In this document: positions 1 to 8,001 of the stretch, piece after piece
Numbering within the stretch: the first letter of the stretch is position 1
Layout of the letters: every line of letters begins with the position of its first letter
NCBI GenBank assembly: GCA_964370435.1
Contig: CAYJJG010000013.1
Span: forward strand, 1-45,432
From: CALVGQ01 sp964370435
GTDB lineage: Bacteria > Bacillota_I > Bacilli_A > Erysipelotrichales > Erysipelotrichaceae
Direction of reading: 5' to 3'
Length of the DNA stretch: 45,432 bases
Program-made: the position numbers and the translations under genes
Notes under the pieces: model-generated
Database searches by the model: none
What the model was told of the DNA's origin: nothing
What the model saw: only the letters and a program-made list of their open reading frames with translations

Positions 1-743
1 AAAGCTTGTCTGTGTTCTAATTTTAAAATGGACTCTAACATAAAATTATTATGCACATAGTCATCCACTATAGGTCTAAATACTTCGATAATATCATCAC
101 TTAAATTAAATTTATTAGTAGGTCCTTTATGAAAAACCCCTAAATTTAGTAACAAACCTTTTGATACTAGTATTGAACTAATCATGGATCTTAATATTGC
201 ATATCCATAATTTAATCCTGCATTAATGATATCATCATCAAATCGTATAAACTTTTCACTAAACATCTCTCTAAAATACATCTTCGCAGCTAATCCCTCA
301 CGATTTGTACTATCCCCAATTTCAACCTCACATGCAAACCCTACTATACGTTCTATAACTTTTAAACTTTTATTATTTTTTCTTAGAATACTTATTTGTG
401 CATTTATTTTAGCTTCAACAATTTTTTGATGTAGAATAGCTTTCATTTCTTTATCCCATTCAATCTGCTTCTTTATATTATTACTACTTGCGTAATGTCC
501 ATTTAGTGCTAAAAAATAGGAAGATGGTAAATGCGATAAATCGCATAATATAACACTCACGTTATTTTCTACTAATTTATTAATCAACTGAACACTTAGT
601 GTAGCTTTGTAATTGTCTATAATTAAAATCTTCAAATCACTTATTAGAAACTTTATTTCTCCTTTCTTAGTTTCTATTAACAAATTATCTAGGTACAAGC
701 GTAATTTATCAGATTCTCTAATATAGACTGTCTTATAACCCAT
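1..743 (-). CDS. cas1: CRISPR-associated endonuclease Cas1, type II (3' end cut by window)
   Basis: Cas1 integrates new spacers as a complex with Cas2. Translating from ATG at 743 gives 247 residues that stay open to the window edge; the family is usually about 290-300 residues, so the C-terminus is missing. The three metal-binding residues are present: E149 (in NREG), H205 (in FHKG) and E220 (in IIEVFRP). These are the same numbers as in Streptococcus pyogenes Cas1, and the INAGLNYGY motif also matches the II-A type. The gene lies 11 bases beyond the tracrRNA terminator T-run, in the same direction as cas9. The terminator implies that cas1 depends on readthrough or on its own promoter. Cas2 and any Csn2 would lie to the left of the window, so the subtype cannot be fixed here. 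Confidence 0.95.
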   Translation of the reverse strand, partial: MGYKTVYIRESDKLRLYLDNLLIETKKGEIKFLISDLKILIIDNYKATLSVQLINKLVENNVSVILCDLSHLPSSYFLALNGHYASSNNIKKQIEWDKEMKAILHQKIVEAKINAQISILRKNNKSLKVIERIVGFACEVEIGDSTNREGLAAKMYFREMFSEKFIRFDDDIINAGLNYGYAILRSMISSILVSKGLLLNLGVFHKGPTNKFNLSDDIIEVFRPIVDDYVHNNFMLESILKLEHRQA

Positions 744-753
744 ACTTTATAAT

Positions 754-834
754 AAAAAAGGAGTCCGTCGACTCCGATTTCGGCATAAAGCCTTGTTTTG
801 CTAGGTTCTAAGTTTCTTTGCTATTCTAAAACCT
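754..834 (-). ncRNA. tracrRNA of the type II CRISPR system
   Basis: This RNA would pair with crRNA repeats and load Cas9. Read on the minus strand, 832-795 starts GTTTTAGAATAG and ends CTAGCAAAAC and is the proposed anti-repeat. It is followed by a nexus-like small hairpin (GGC TTTAT GCC, 792-782) after AAGGC, and then by a 6-bp terminator hairpin GGAGTC-GACG-GACTCC (775-760) with six T (759-754). The order anti-repeat, nexus, terminator is that of known tracrRNAs. A consensus promoter ends just upstream (841-869), giving a start near 834 and an RNA of about 80 nt. No repeat array is in the window, so the pairing with a repeat is not confirmed. Confidence 0.85.
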
Positions 835-840
835 ACCTAA

Positions 841-869
841 ATTATAACTTATTTAAATTTAAATTTCAA
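841..869 (-). promoter_or_regulatory. tracrRNA promoter inside the 3' end of cas9
   Basis: The minus strand has TTGAAA (869-864), a 17-base spacer and TATAAT (846-841). The -35 box lies within the last codons of cas9 and the -10 box just past its stop codon (851-849). The predicted start falls at the first bases of the anti-repeat. Confidence 0.8.
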
Positions 870-3800
870 CTTAGAATCTTTAATTTCTGTAAGTTGCCCT
901 AGAACGTCACAAGAATATTTTTTTAAATTTTGTATCTTATTCCCTATGGTCGGCATAAATCTTTCTTTTGAATTATAATTACAAGGTTTTACTTCAATAA
1001 CATTTTTCTTATCATTATTAGTTGCAGTAAACTTCCACAGCACTTTATTATTATCACTTGTAATTTCTATATATTCATTTCTATGTAATGAGAAACAAAA
1101 TTGCGCTGTGTCACTTATTTTTTTCTTAGTTTTTTGTTCTTTATACCACTCTTCATCAATGATATAAAGATTTTCAGATTTACTATATTTAATGTCGGCA
1201 TATTTGATTGTCACAAATTTATACACTCCATTATCTAAATAAAAATCTGTTCTATAAGATGATATTTGTTGGAGCACTACCTTTTTGTTTTTAAGATCAT
1301 AGTTTCGAGAAATATCTACATGAGAGCCTAACCTTCCATCTACATAAGACATCGCGGTAATGACTGGTCCATTTCCTTTTTTGGCATATTTACTCATATA
1401 TTCCCCTGTTTCTCTAAGATGATAATCAAAAGGATTAAATGTAAATTCGATTCCTTTTTTGCCTTGTTTTATTTTTTCTTTATCTTCTTTAAATTCTTCA
1501 TAATAATGTCGAACAATATTAGTTAATTTTTCAAAAGTCTTGTGATCGTGTTTTTGCATAAGATATTTATCTATATTTCCTTGTATGATATCATTTGCCA
1601 AAGCAAAAAACTTAGAATCATAGATATTTTTATATTTTTTTATTACAAAATCAACATCGTCATATCGCCTTGTACTATAAATAGTTTGATCCGCTATGCT
1701 TCTATTAGGCTTTGTATCGACTTGGTGAGAGAAATTTTTGACTTGATAATGAACCAATTCATTTAAAAAATTAATGTATTTTTTATCTAATATTAGTTCA
1801 TCGTTCGCTTCAATTACTTCGCCTGTTTCTTTATTAACTACTACATCTTTTCCCATTAAATAATAATTCTTAAGCAACTTATCGTATAAGTTTAATTTTT
1901 TAATCGATGCTACAATAAGTGCATCAATTGCATGATGTGCATAGTCTTTATCTCTATCTTTATCTAATCCTTTTATTCTTTTTCTAAATGCACTTGTTGC
2001 ACTACCTTTAATAGTATGTATTTTAGTGTCAACTTCATTATCTTTGAAGTAAGTTTGTAGAGTGTTTAGCACTAATCTATTTGCGTATGAGGTATCTACT
2101 AAGTTTCTTGCAATAAATTCTTGCATATTTTCATATCTTCCAATATCACCTTCATACATCAAATAGTTATATTTTTTCCAGTTAATACTACGCTCTTTTT
2201 TAGATTTCAAGTACTTCGCAAAAGCATAATATTCTTTTAGGCTTCCATTACTAAATTTGTTTCTTTGAAAAGCCATATAAGGGGTTAATTGTCCTTTTTC
2301 TTGATTTTCTGTTCGACTCGCAAGTACTTTATTAACTAGCGAATCATCTAATGAAATAGATAATGGAATAATATGATCAATTTCATATGCATATGGATCT
2401 TCTATTAATAACCTTAAATCTACAGGTTGTTGAGTATAGGCAGTTTTTCCATCTTGTTCCATATATAAACGTATCTTATTTCTTAACTTAGCATTAATTT
2501 GAACATTCCCACCATATTTCTTTTCAATCAATTCTATTACTTCCTTATTGATTGAATCATTTGCCTTTTGCAAATCATTGATTCGTTTCTTTTCTTCTTG
2601 AGAATTTTTACTTCTTGTCGTTTCTATTACAATACTATTAAATTCTCCATACTTCTCACGTGCTTTATTCACAACTTTTATAGCCTGACGATATGACCTC
2701 ATTGCTACAGGAGATAATACCGCTTCCTGATCAATCGCAATATTTTTATGTCCTCTTTGAGAATTTATTACATTATTAAAATTAAATTTTTCTGAGGCAT
2801 GAACAATTTGCATTTGATTTAAAGTATTAACATAAAGTTCCTCATTGAAAACTCTTAGTGCTTTAAGAGACAAAGAATGATAAGTTGTGAATTTTGCAAG
2901 CTTTGCTATTTCTTCAACTACCTTGATGTCTAGGTTTCTCTTTAATTCCTTAATATCTCTTATTCGCTCATCAATTACTTTAGTTTTAGTTAATATCTCT
3001 GCTAGTGTATCTAAAAATTCAAAGTCCTTAAGCACTTCAGTATTTCCATATTCAACGAATATTTTTCTAAATGCATTAAACCCTTCTAACTTAGTTATAA
3101 GTGGCTCACCTTTTTTATCTATCCTAAATCCTTTGATATCTTCTAGCGCAACATTAGCTTCGGATGCAATTTTTTTCGGTGTTAAAGAACCTTTTTCAAA
3201 AGCGTATTTTATTAGCTCCTGTTTTAACTCTATTTCTAATGGATCATTATTTAATCGTAAATTATTAAGATCATTTAATAAGTTAAAAAATTCTGCAGTA
3301 GGTGCATACTTTGGTGCTCTTAACTGATCTTTAAAAAATGTACATTTACCTGTCATTTTTTCAATCATATTCATTATTACTTTGCCATCCTCATCAAACA
3401 CTTGTCCATAAATTGTTTGAGACTTAAAGCTTCCTGGTCCTTCAGAAAAATGTCTTCTTCTTAATATGCAATCTATTATTTCTTTTGCAATTTTATCTTC
3501 TATTTTTTGTGTGTTAAGTAATTTTTCTAGTTCTGTACGATAATCCGAACTCCTAAAATTATTTTTATTTCCTCTTACTTTATCTTTTGACTGCATTATT
3601 TCATATTGTATTTCGCATACATATTTACCTGCATTAAGTTTTTCATCATTTTCTGCTAAAGCTTTTTTTGTTTCCCCTTGTTCTTTTGCTTTCTTTTCAT
3701 CTTCTTCAACCACCTCAAGAGAGCTTCCTCGATGTTTGCAAATATGAAGTAAAGCAACATTTAATTCTTCCACTGTTAAAGCTTCATTTAACCCTTTACA

Positions 3801-4067
3801 TCTGATTGCATAAGGATTAATTAAATTATTAGGGTTTTCATAATATAAATTATGTTTTTTTAATATTTTGATTAAATCCTGTTTTCTTACTACCTTTCTT
3901 CTTTTTAATCTTCTAGCACTTCTAAACCCTCTTCTTTTAGCATTATTTTCTTTGTCTGCTTCTTGAAATAGTCTAACACCTGCATCAATTACTTTGCCGC
4001 TTTCGATGTCAATTATTCCCCAACCAACGGAAGCAACACCAATGTCCAAACCTAAAACTTTTTGCAT
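849..4067 (-). CDS. cas9: CRISPR-associated RNA-guided endonuclease Cas9, small SaCas9-like form (1072 aa)
   Basis: Effector nuclease that cuts DNA matched by crRNA:tracrRNA. RuvC-I is at the N-terminus (LGLDIG, D8), followed by the arginine-rich bridge helix (about 44-62). RuvC-II carries E482 (IVIETTR). The HNH domain has D564-H565 and N588 (TENQEKG). RuvC-III has H712 and D715 (HHAIDAL). All catalytic residues are present, so the protein looks active. The C-terminal PAM-interacting part aligns with S. aureus Cas9 (KKYSCDVLG against KKYSTDILG). The length is like SaCas9 (1053 aa). The start ATG follows AAGGAGG. The tracrRNA gene and cas1 follow in the same direction; the companion array is not in view. 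Confidence 0.97.
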   Translation of the reverse strand: MQKVLGLDIGVASVGWGIIDIESGKVIDAGVRLFQEADKENNAKRRGFRSARRLKRRKVVRKQDLIKILKKHNLYYENPNNLINPYAIRCKGLNEALTVEELNVALLHICKHRGSSLEVVEEDEKKAKEQGETKKALAENDEKLNAGKYVCEIQYEIMQSKDKVRGNKNNFRSSDYRTELEKLLNTQKIEDKIAKEIIDCILRRRHFSEGPGSFKSQTIYGQVFDEDGKVIMNMIEKMTGKCTFFKDQLRAPKYAPTAEFFNLLNDLNNLRLNNDPLEIELKQELIKYAFEKGSLTPKKIASEANVALEDIKGFRIDKKGEPLITKLEGFNAFRKIFVEYGNTEVLKDFEFLDTLAEILTKTKVIDERIRDIKELKRNLDIKVVEEIAKLAKFTTYHSLSLKALRVFNEELYVNTLNQMQIVHASEKFNFNNVINSQRGHKNIAIDQEAVLSPVAMRSYRQAIKVVNKAREKYGEFNSIVIETTRSKNSQEEKKRINDLQKANDSINKEVIELIEKKYGGNVQINAKLRNKIRLYMEQDGKTAYTQQPVDLRLLIEDPYAYEIDHIIPLSISLDDSLVNKVLASRTENQEKGQLTPYMAFQRNKFSNGSLKEYYAFAKYLKSKKERSINWKKYNYLMYEGDIGRYENMQEFIARNLVDTSYANRLVLNTLQTYFKDNEVDTKIHTIKGSATSAFRKRIKGLDKDRDKDYAHHAIDALIVASIKKLNLYDKLLKNYYLMGKDVVVNKETGEVIEANDELILDKKYINFLNELVHYQVKNFSHQVDTKPNRSIADQTIYSTRRYDDVDFVIKKYKNIYDSKFFALANDIIQGNIDKYLMQKHDHKTFEKLTNIVRHYYEEFKEDKEKIKQGKKGIEFTFNPFDYHLRETGEYMSKYAKKGNGPVITAMSYVDGRLGSHVDISRNYDLKNKKVVLQQISSYRTDFYLDNGVYKFVTIKYADIKYSKSENLYIIDEEWYKEQKTKKKISDTAQFCFSLHRNEYIEITSDNNKVLWKFTATNNDKKNVIEVKPCNYNSKERFMPTIGNKIQNLKKYSCDVLGQLTEIKDSKLKFKFK

Positions 4068-4093
4068 ATTTTACCTCCTTATTATGTACTACA

Positions 4094-4122
4094 ATTATAC
4101 CATTATGTAAGCGTTAACAAAA
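4094..4122 (-). promoter_or_regulatory. cas9 promoter (candidate)
   Basis: Minus-strand TATAAT at 4099-4094 lies 26 bases before the cas9 start codon. A weak -35 (TTTTGT, 4122-4117) lies 17 bases further up; TTGTTA with a 15-base spacer is an alternative. The promoter follows directly after the acr3 terminator. Confidence 0.5.
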
Positions 4123-4123
4123 T

Positions 4124-4158
4124 AAAAAAAACAACGTACCTATAAGATACATTGTTTT
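4124..4158 (-). terminator. Intrinsic terminator after acr3
   Basis: The minus-strand RNA can form an 11-bp stem (4158-4148 with 4138-4128) with one U-G pair, followed by more T. On the plus strand the same position would be a C-A mismatch, so the hairpin serves the minus-strand acr3 transcript. It separates the arsenite operon from cas9. Confidence 0.8.
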
Positions 4159-4166
4159 AAGATTTA

Positions 4167-5213
4167 TTACTGTACTTTAAACCATCCTTTTGTTTTATTA
4201 GCTATTTTAACTAAGATCAACATTACAGGTACTTCTACTAAAACTCCTACTATGGTTGCTAATGCTACTGCACTATCAGCACCGAATAATGTAATGGCTA
4301 CTGCTACTGCTAATTCAAAGAAATTAGATGCTCCAATCATACCTGCAGGTGCTGCTACATTATGTGGTAGTTTTAATAATTTTGCCCCTAAATAAGCAAT
4401 AAAGAAAATTAAGAATGTTTGTATAATTAACGGAACAGAGATTAAAGCAATATGCAGTGGATTTTGTAAAATAACCTCTCCTTGAAAGGAGAAAATTAAA
4501 GTTAAAGTAAGTAGTAATCCTACTATAGTTACATTGTTGAATTTAGGAATAAATACTTCTTCAAAATATTCCTTGCCTTTATTCTTTGTAATAACATTTC
4601 TAGTAACTACTCCACCTAGTAATGGTATCACTACAAATAATATTACAGATAAGATTAGCGTGTCCCAAGGAACACTTACACCACTCACTCCTAACAAAAA
4701 TGCAACGATTGGTGTAAAGGCAACTAAAATAATTAAATCGTTTGTGGCAACCTGTACCACCGTATATGCTGGATTACCTTTAGTTAAATGGCTCCATACA
4801 AAGACCATGGCAGTACATGGTGCTGCACCTAATAATACAGCCCCTGCAAGATATTCTGTTGCTAAATCTGTTGGAATTAAGTTACTAAAAATTACAAAGA
4901 AAAATGCATAAGCTATCGCATACATCGTAAAAGGTTTTATTAACCAATTCACTACCCATGTAACAAATAATCCTTTAGGGTTCTTCCCAACATCTTTAAT
5001 ACTTTGAAAATCGACTTTTAGCATCATTGGATAAATCATTAACCATATTAAAATGGCAATCGGAATGGATACATTCGCAAATTCAAAGTTACTCATAAAG
5101 ACTGGAAATGCTGGAATAACAACACTAATTAATACTCCAACGATCATACAAATAATAACCCATACTGTTAAATACTTTTCAAAAAATCCTATTCCTGTTG
5201 TTTTTTCTTTCAT
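4167..5213 (-). CDS. acr3: Arsenite efflux permease, ACR3 family
   Basis: Integral membrane arsenite exporter of the bile-acid/arsenite transporter superfamily, 348 residues with about ten hydrophobic segments, the usual family length. The conserved Cys of transmembrane segment 4 is in GAAPCTAMVF and the conserved Glu in NFFELAVAVA. It starts after AAGGAG. It lies 58 bases downstream of arsR, and that gap holds a second copy of the putative ArsR operator. No arsenate reductase gene is beside it. Naming is sometimes arsB; the sequence is ACR3, not the 12-TM ArsB type. Confidence 0.93.
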   Translation of the reverse strand: MKEKTTGIGFFEKYLTVWVIICMIVGVLISVVIPAFPVFMSNFEFANVSIPIAILIWLMIYPMMLKVDFQSIKDVGKNPKGLFVTWVVNWLIKPFTMYAIAYAFFFVIFSNLIPTDLATEYLAGAVLLGAAPCTAMVFVWSHLTKGNPAYTVVQVATNDLIILVAFTPIVAFLLGVSGVSVPWDTLILSVILFVVIPLLGGVVTRNVITKNKGKEYFEEVFIPKFNNVTIVGLLLTLTLIFSFQGEVILQNPLHIALISVPLIIQTFLIFFIAYLGAKLLKLPHNVAAPAGMIGASNFFELAVAVAITLFGADSAVALATIVGVLVEVPVMLILVKIANKTKGWFKVQ

Positions 5214-5232
5214 TATGTTTCTCCTTTATAAA

Positions 5233-5248
5233 ATCAATATATTTTGAT
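5233..5248 (-). promoter_or_regulatory. Second ArsR-type operator, between arsR and acr3
   Basis: ATCAA-N6-TTGAT, the same 16-base dyad with the same arm length and spacing as the one at the arsR promoter (5618-5633). It lies 20 bases upstream of the acr3 start codon, over the ribosome binding region, so it could block or roadblock acr3 transcription separately. Confidence 0.6.
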
Positions 5249-5262
5249 ATGAATATCCCAAG

Positions 5263-5283
5263 AAAAACCATTTATTCAATGGT
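5263..5283 (-). terminator. Weak hairpin overlapping the arsR stop codon
   Basis: On the minus strand ACCATT (5283-5278), loop GAATA, AATGGT (5272-5267), then TTTTC. The stem overlaps the TAA of arsR. It is short and could be a partial terminator that lowers acr3 readthrough. Confidence 0.4.
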
Positions 5284-5604
5284 CTTTTTAGGTAAATTTA
5301 AATAATAAGCGTTTGGAATCTGTTTGTCATTTAATTTTGTTAATTCAATAATCAAGTCACTAGCATACTTTGCACCTGTACTATGTATAGAATAATGTGC
5401 AAACTTACCTTCTTGTCTACTCATTACAATACCTGATTCACAAAGAATTTTAAGATGATAGGATAACTTAGATTGAGCCATGTTCATCAATTCAGTAAGC
5501 ACGCATACACATTTTTCTCCATCTTGTAAATGCTCTAAAATGGTTAATCTTTGTTCATCACAAAGCGCTTTAAATACTTTTACAGTGTTTTCTTTATTTT
5601 TCAA
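5272..5604 (-). CDS. arsR: Arsenical-responsive repressor, ArsR/SmtB family
   Basis: Winged-helix repressor of 110 residues, released from DNA by trivalent arsenic. The CVC metalloid-binding motif (C32, C34 in GEKCVCVL) sits at the start of the DNA-binding helices, and the recognition helix region SKLSYHLKIL is typical. The start codon is TTG at 5604, chosen because GAGGTGAGG lies just upstream and no better in-frame ATG exists. It is first in the arsR-acr3 unit, under a perfect consensus promoter with an operator at the start point. Confidence 0.93.
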   Translation of the reverse strand: MKNKENTVKVFKALCDEQRLTILEHLQDGEKCVCVLTELMNMAQSKLSYHLKILCESGIVMSRQEGKFAHYSIHSTGAKYASDLIIELTKLNDKQIPNAYYLNLPKKTIE

Positions 5605-5617
5605 TTCCTCACCTCAT

Positions 5618-5668
5618 ATCAATTTTTTTTGATGAATTCATTATAACGATTATTTTTTATTCTGTCAA
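5618..5668 (-). promoter_or_regulatory. arsR promoter with ArsR operator
   Basis: Minus strand TTGACA (5668-5663), 17-base spacer, TATAAT (5645-5640), a perfect consensus. The dyad ATCAA-N6-TTGAT (5618-5633) begins at about the transcription start, so a bound repressor would block initiation or clearance. Confidence 0.85.
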
Positions 5669-5691
5669 CTCTTATAGTTTTAGTTATTTCA

Positions 5692-5721
5692 TTGACTTAT
5701 ATTCCATCTTTAGCGTACAAT
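5692..5721 (+). promoter_or_regulatory. Promoter of the ABC exporter operon
   Basis: TTGACT (5692-5697), 18-base spacer, TACAAT (5716-5721), followed by the ribosome binding site AAGGAG (5733-5738) and the ATG at 5747. It is divergent from the arsR promoter. Confidence 0.7.
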
Positions 5722-5746
5722 ACTACTTAGAAAAGGAGATAACTTT

Positions 5747-6574
5747 ATGGCTATTATAAGCGTAAGAAACTTTACTAAAAACTACGCAAAATGCGTTGCT
5801 GTAAATAATATTAGTTTCGATATTGAAGAAGGAACTATTGTAGGTTTTGTTGGAAAAAACGGAGCTGGAAAAAGCACTACTATTAGAGCACTATTAAACT
5901 TCATTAATCCTACTAAGGGATCATTAAACATTTTAAATCTAGATAGTGCTAAAGATGCTAGAGCAATTAGAGATCATGTAAGCTATATGCCTTCAGATGC
6001 TAATTTCTATCCAAGAATTACAACTAAGGATTTATTAGGATTTTATATAAAATTTACTAACAATGGTTTTGAAGAAGTTCAAAAATGGTGTAATTATTTT
6101 GAATTAGATATGAATAAAAAAATAAGCGAACTTAGTTTAGGAAATCGCAAAAAAGTTTCTATAATTCAAGCATTATTAAAAGATGCTAAACTATTAATTT
6201 TGGATGAGCCTACTAGTGGACTAGATCCCTTAATGCAAGAGCGATTCTTTAATTGTTTATTAGAAAAGAAAAAACAAGGTGTAACTATCTTTTTATCTAG
6301 TCATAATCTATCAGAAATTGAAAAATATTGTGATCGCACCATTATTATTAAAGATGGTATGATTATCGATGATATCGATATGAGCGAAGCATTAAATCAT
6401 CGAATAAAAACTGTAACCTATGAAACAATTCATGGTACTTCCCATGAATTTGAATTTGAAGGTGAAATGAATGATTTAATTTCTAAATTAGCAACTATCG
6501 ATTTAACAAATTTAGAAATTAAAAATAAATCTATTGAAGATAACTTTAAGAAATATTACAAGGAGGACAACTAA
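5747..6574 (+). CDS. ABC transporter ATP-binding protein (export type)
   Basis: ATPase subunit of 275 residues. The Walker A motif GKNGAGKSTT is near residue 38, the signature LSLGNRKKVS near 130, Walker B LLILDEPTSGLDP near 150, and the switch His in SSHNLSEIE. The signature is LSLGN where LSGGQ is usual, as is common in ABC-2 exporters of the DrrA/CcmA class. It lies one base before the permease gene and works with it. The substrate cannot be told; drugs, bacteriocins or lipids are typical. Confidence 0.9.
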   Translation: MAIISVRNFTKNYAKCVAVNNISFDIEEGTIVGFVGKNGAGKSTTIRALLNFINPTKGSLNILNLDSAKDARAIRDHVSYMPSDANFYPRITTKDLLGFYIKFTNNGFEEVQKWCNYFELDMNKKISELSLGNRKKVSIIQALLKDAKLLILDEPTSGLDPLMQERFFNCLLEKKKQGVTIFLSSHNLSEIEKYCDRTIIIKDGMIIDDIDMSEALNHRIKTVTYETIHGTSHEFEFEGEMNDLISKLATIDLTNLEIKNKSIEDNFKKYYKEDN

Positions 6575-6575
6575 G

Positions 6576-7376
6576 ATGAATATACTACAGTTAATACTCT
6601 TTAATCTTAAGGTTAATAGAAATCAAATTATAGCATGGTCAATAGCTATGTTTGGAGCAATGTTCCTTTATATGATTTTATTTTCTTCAATACAAGATAT
6701 AGCACAAATAAAAATAGAAAGCTTACCTCAAGAATTAATGCAGTTTGTCGGCATGGATAATTTAAGTGATTTAAGTAACTATGTTAATTACTTTGCAACT
6801 ATATTTAACTTAATTTTAGTAGCTATTAGTATCTTTGCATGTATCTTTGCAGCTAATTTATTACACAATGAAGAAAAACATAAAACTATTGAATTCTTAT
6901 ATGCTATGCCTGTTAGTCGTCTTGAAATTTATGTAGCTAAATTAATTACTGCCTATATTGCAGTAATGTTACTTCTAATGGCTACTAGTTTATCTGCAAT
7001 ACTATGCGGTTATATCAGTGGCGGTGAAACCTTTAATCTATGGGATATGATAAACATTATTAAAACTTCTAGTATTATTCCTTTTATCTTCTTATCTATT
7101 GGATTGATGATATCAGCGATAAGTGGTAAGGTATCAGGTGCTGCACTTACTAGTGCCCTTGTAGCCTTAGCTTATGTACTAGGATTTATCAGTAGTTTAG
7201 TAGGTGAAAGCCTTTCTTGGATTAAATACTTTAGTCCGTTTGAAGTATTTAGCCCTACCCATCAGTTAATGCTAGATGGTGATACCCTATTATTAATGAC
7301 AGGCTATGGTCTTATTGTTATCCTATTCATTCTTGTAGGTGGCATATATTATCGCCGCCGTGATTTTATCTTATAA
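6576..7376 (+). CDS. ABC-2 type transporter permease
   Basis: Membrane subunit of 266 residues with about six hydrophobic segments. The ATG at 6576 is used because AGGAGG (6561-6566) lies 9 bases ahead of it; an earlier in-frame start would sit inside the ATPase gene. The motif NEEKHKTIEFLYAMPVSR after the second membrane segment is typical of the ABC-2 fold. It pairs with the upstream ATPase as an exporter. Confidence 0.88.
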   Translation: MNILQLILFNLKVNRNQIIAWSIAMFGAMFLYMILFSSIQDIAQIKIESLPQELMQFVGMDNLSDLSNYVNYFATIFNLILVAISIFACIFAANLLHNEEKHKTIEFLYAMPVSRLEIYVAKLITAYIAVMLLLMATSLSAILCGYISGGETFNLWDMINIIKTSSIIPFIFLSIGLMISAISGKVSGAALTSALVALAYVLGFISSLVGESLSWIKYFSPFEVFSPTHQLMLDGDTLLLMTGYGLIVILFILVGGIYYRRRDFIL

Positions 7377-7381
7377 AGGCT

Positions 7382-7415
7382 AAAAGACAACACCATTAAA
7401 AAGTGTTGTCTTTTT
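7382..7415. terminator. Bidirectional terminator between convergent operons
   Basis: A 12-bp stem (AAAAGACAACAC, 7382-7393, with its complement from 7403) followed by T in the plus direction and preceded by A-rich sequence that gives T in the minus direction. It lies between two converging genes. Confidence 0.9.
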
Positions 7416-7422
7416 ATGTCTC

Positions 7423-8001
7423 TTAACCTAAATTAATAACTTCAACTTCTTTTTTAAAATAAGCTATTTCTTGGCTATCATGAGTAATAAAAATCATTGT
7501 TTTATCTTGAATACTTTCTTCTACAAAAGAAAGTACTTGTTTTTTTGTTTCTTCATCTAATCCTTTAAATGGCTCATCTAACAACAATAAATCAAATTCC
7601 GCAAGACAGGCTCTTAAAATAGCTACACGACGCTTCATCCCTCCAGAAAGCTCGCTTACTATTTGATGTTTACACTCTTCTAATCCCACTTTTTTCAAGG
7701 CATCCTCTACCGTTTTTTCTTTAATATTTTTTATATCACTAATTACTATATTACTATAAACATCTAAATATTCTAATAATCGATCTTCTTGAAAAACAGT
7801 ACTAATTTTAATCTTCTCTAAACCTTCAATAGTTCCACTATCTAAAGTTTCTAAATTCATTAAGATTCTTAGTAATGTAGTTTTTCCTATTCCTGATTTA
7901 CCAAGAATACAGTAGGTTCCACCCTCTTTGATTGTTAAATCAAAATTTTCTAAAACAGCTACATTATTATAGGCTTTACATAATTTATTAATTTTTAACA
8001 T
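7423..8001 (-). CDS. ABC transporter ATP-binding protein, NitT/TauT-type importer
   Basis: Short ATPase of 192 residues; the SsuB/TauB family usually has about 240-260, so the C-terminal tail is reduced. Walker A GKSGIGKTTL (near 35), signature LSGGMKRRVAI, Walker B LLLLDEPFKGLD and the switch His (ITHDSQE) are all present. It starts after GGAGG and overlaps the permease gene by 14 bases. It is the last gene of the regulator-binding protein-permease-ATPase operon. Confidence 0.88.
   Translation of the reverse strand: MLKINKLCKAYNNVAVLENFDLTIKEGGTYCILGKSGIGKTTLLRILMNLETLDSGTIEGLEKIKISTVFQEDRLLEYLDVYSNIVISDIKNIKEKTVEDALKKVGLEECKHQIVSELSGGMKRRVAILRACLAEFDLLLLDEPFKGLDEETKKQVLSFVEESIQDKTMIFITHDSQEIAYFKKEVEVINLG

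Noticed and set aside
744..850. A CRISPR repeat unit or short array between cas9 and cas1
   Set aside because: Only one repeat-like segment is present and it is followed by a nexus hairpin and a terminator, which fits a tracrRNA. No second copy or spacer is seen anywhere in the window.
2887..3327. 146-codon open frame on the plus strand opposite cas9
   Set aside because: It lies fully inside cas9 on the other strand, has no ribosome binding site, and its Ser/Leu-rich composition is that of an antisense shadow.
5747..7376. ABC exporter as part of the arsenic operon
   Set aside because: It is divergent from arsR, has its own promoter, and the proteins are of the general ABC-2 export class with no metalloid motif.
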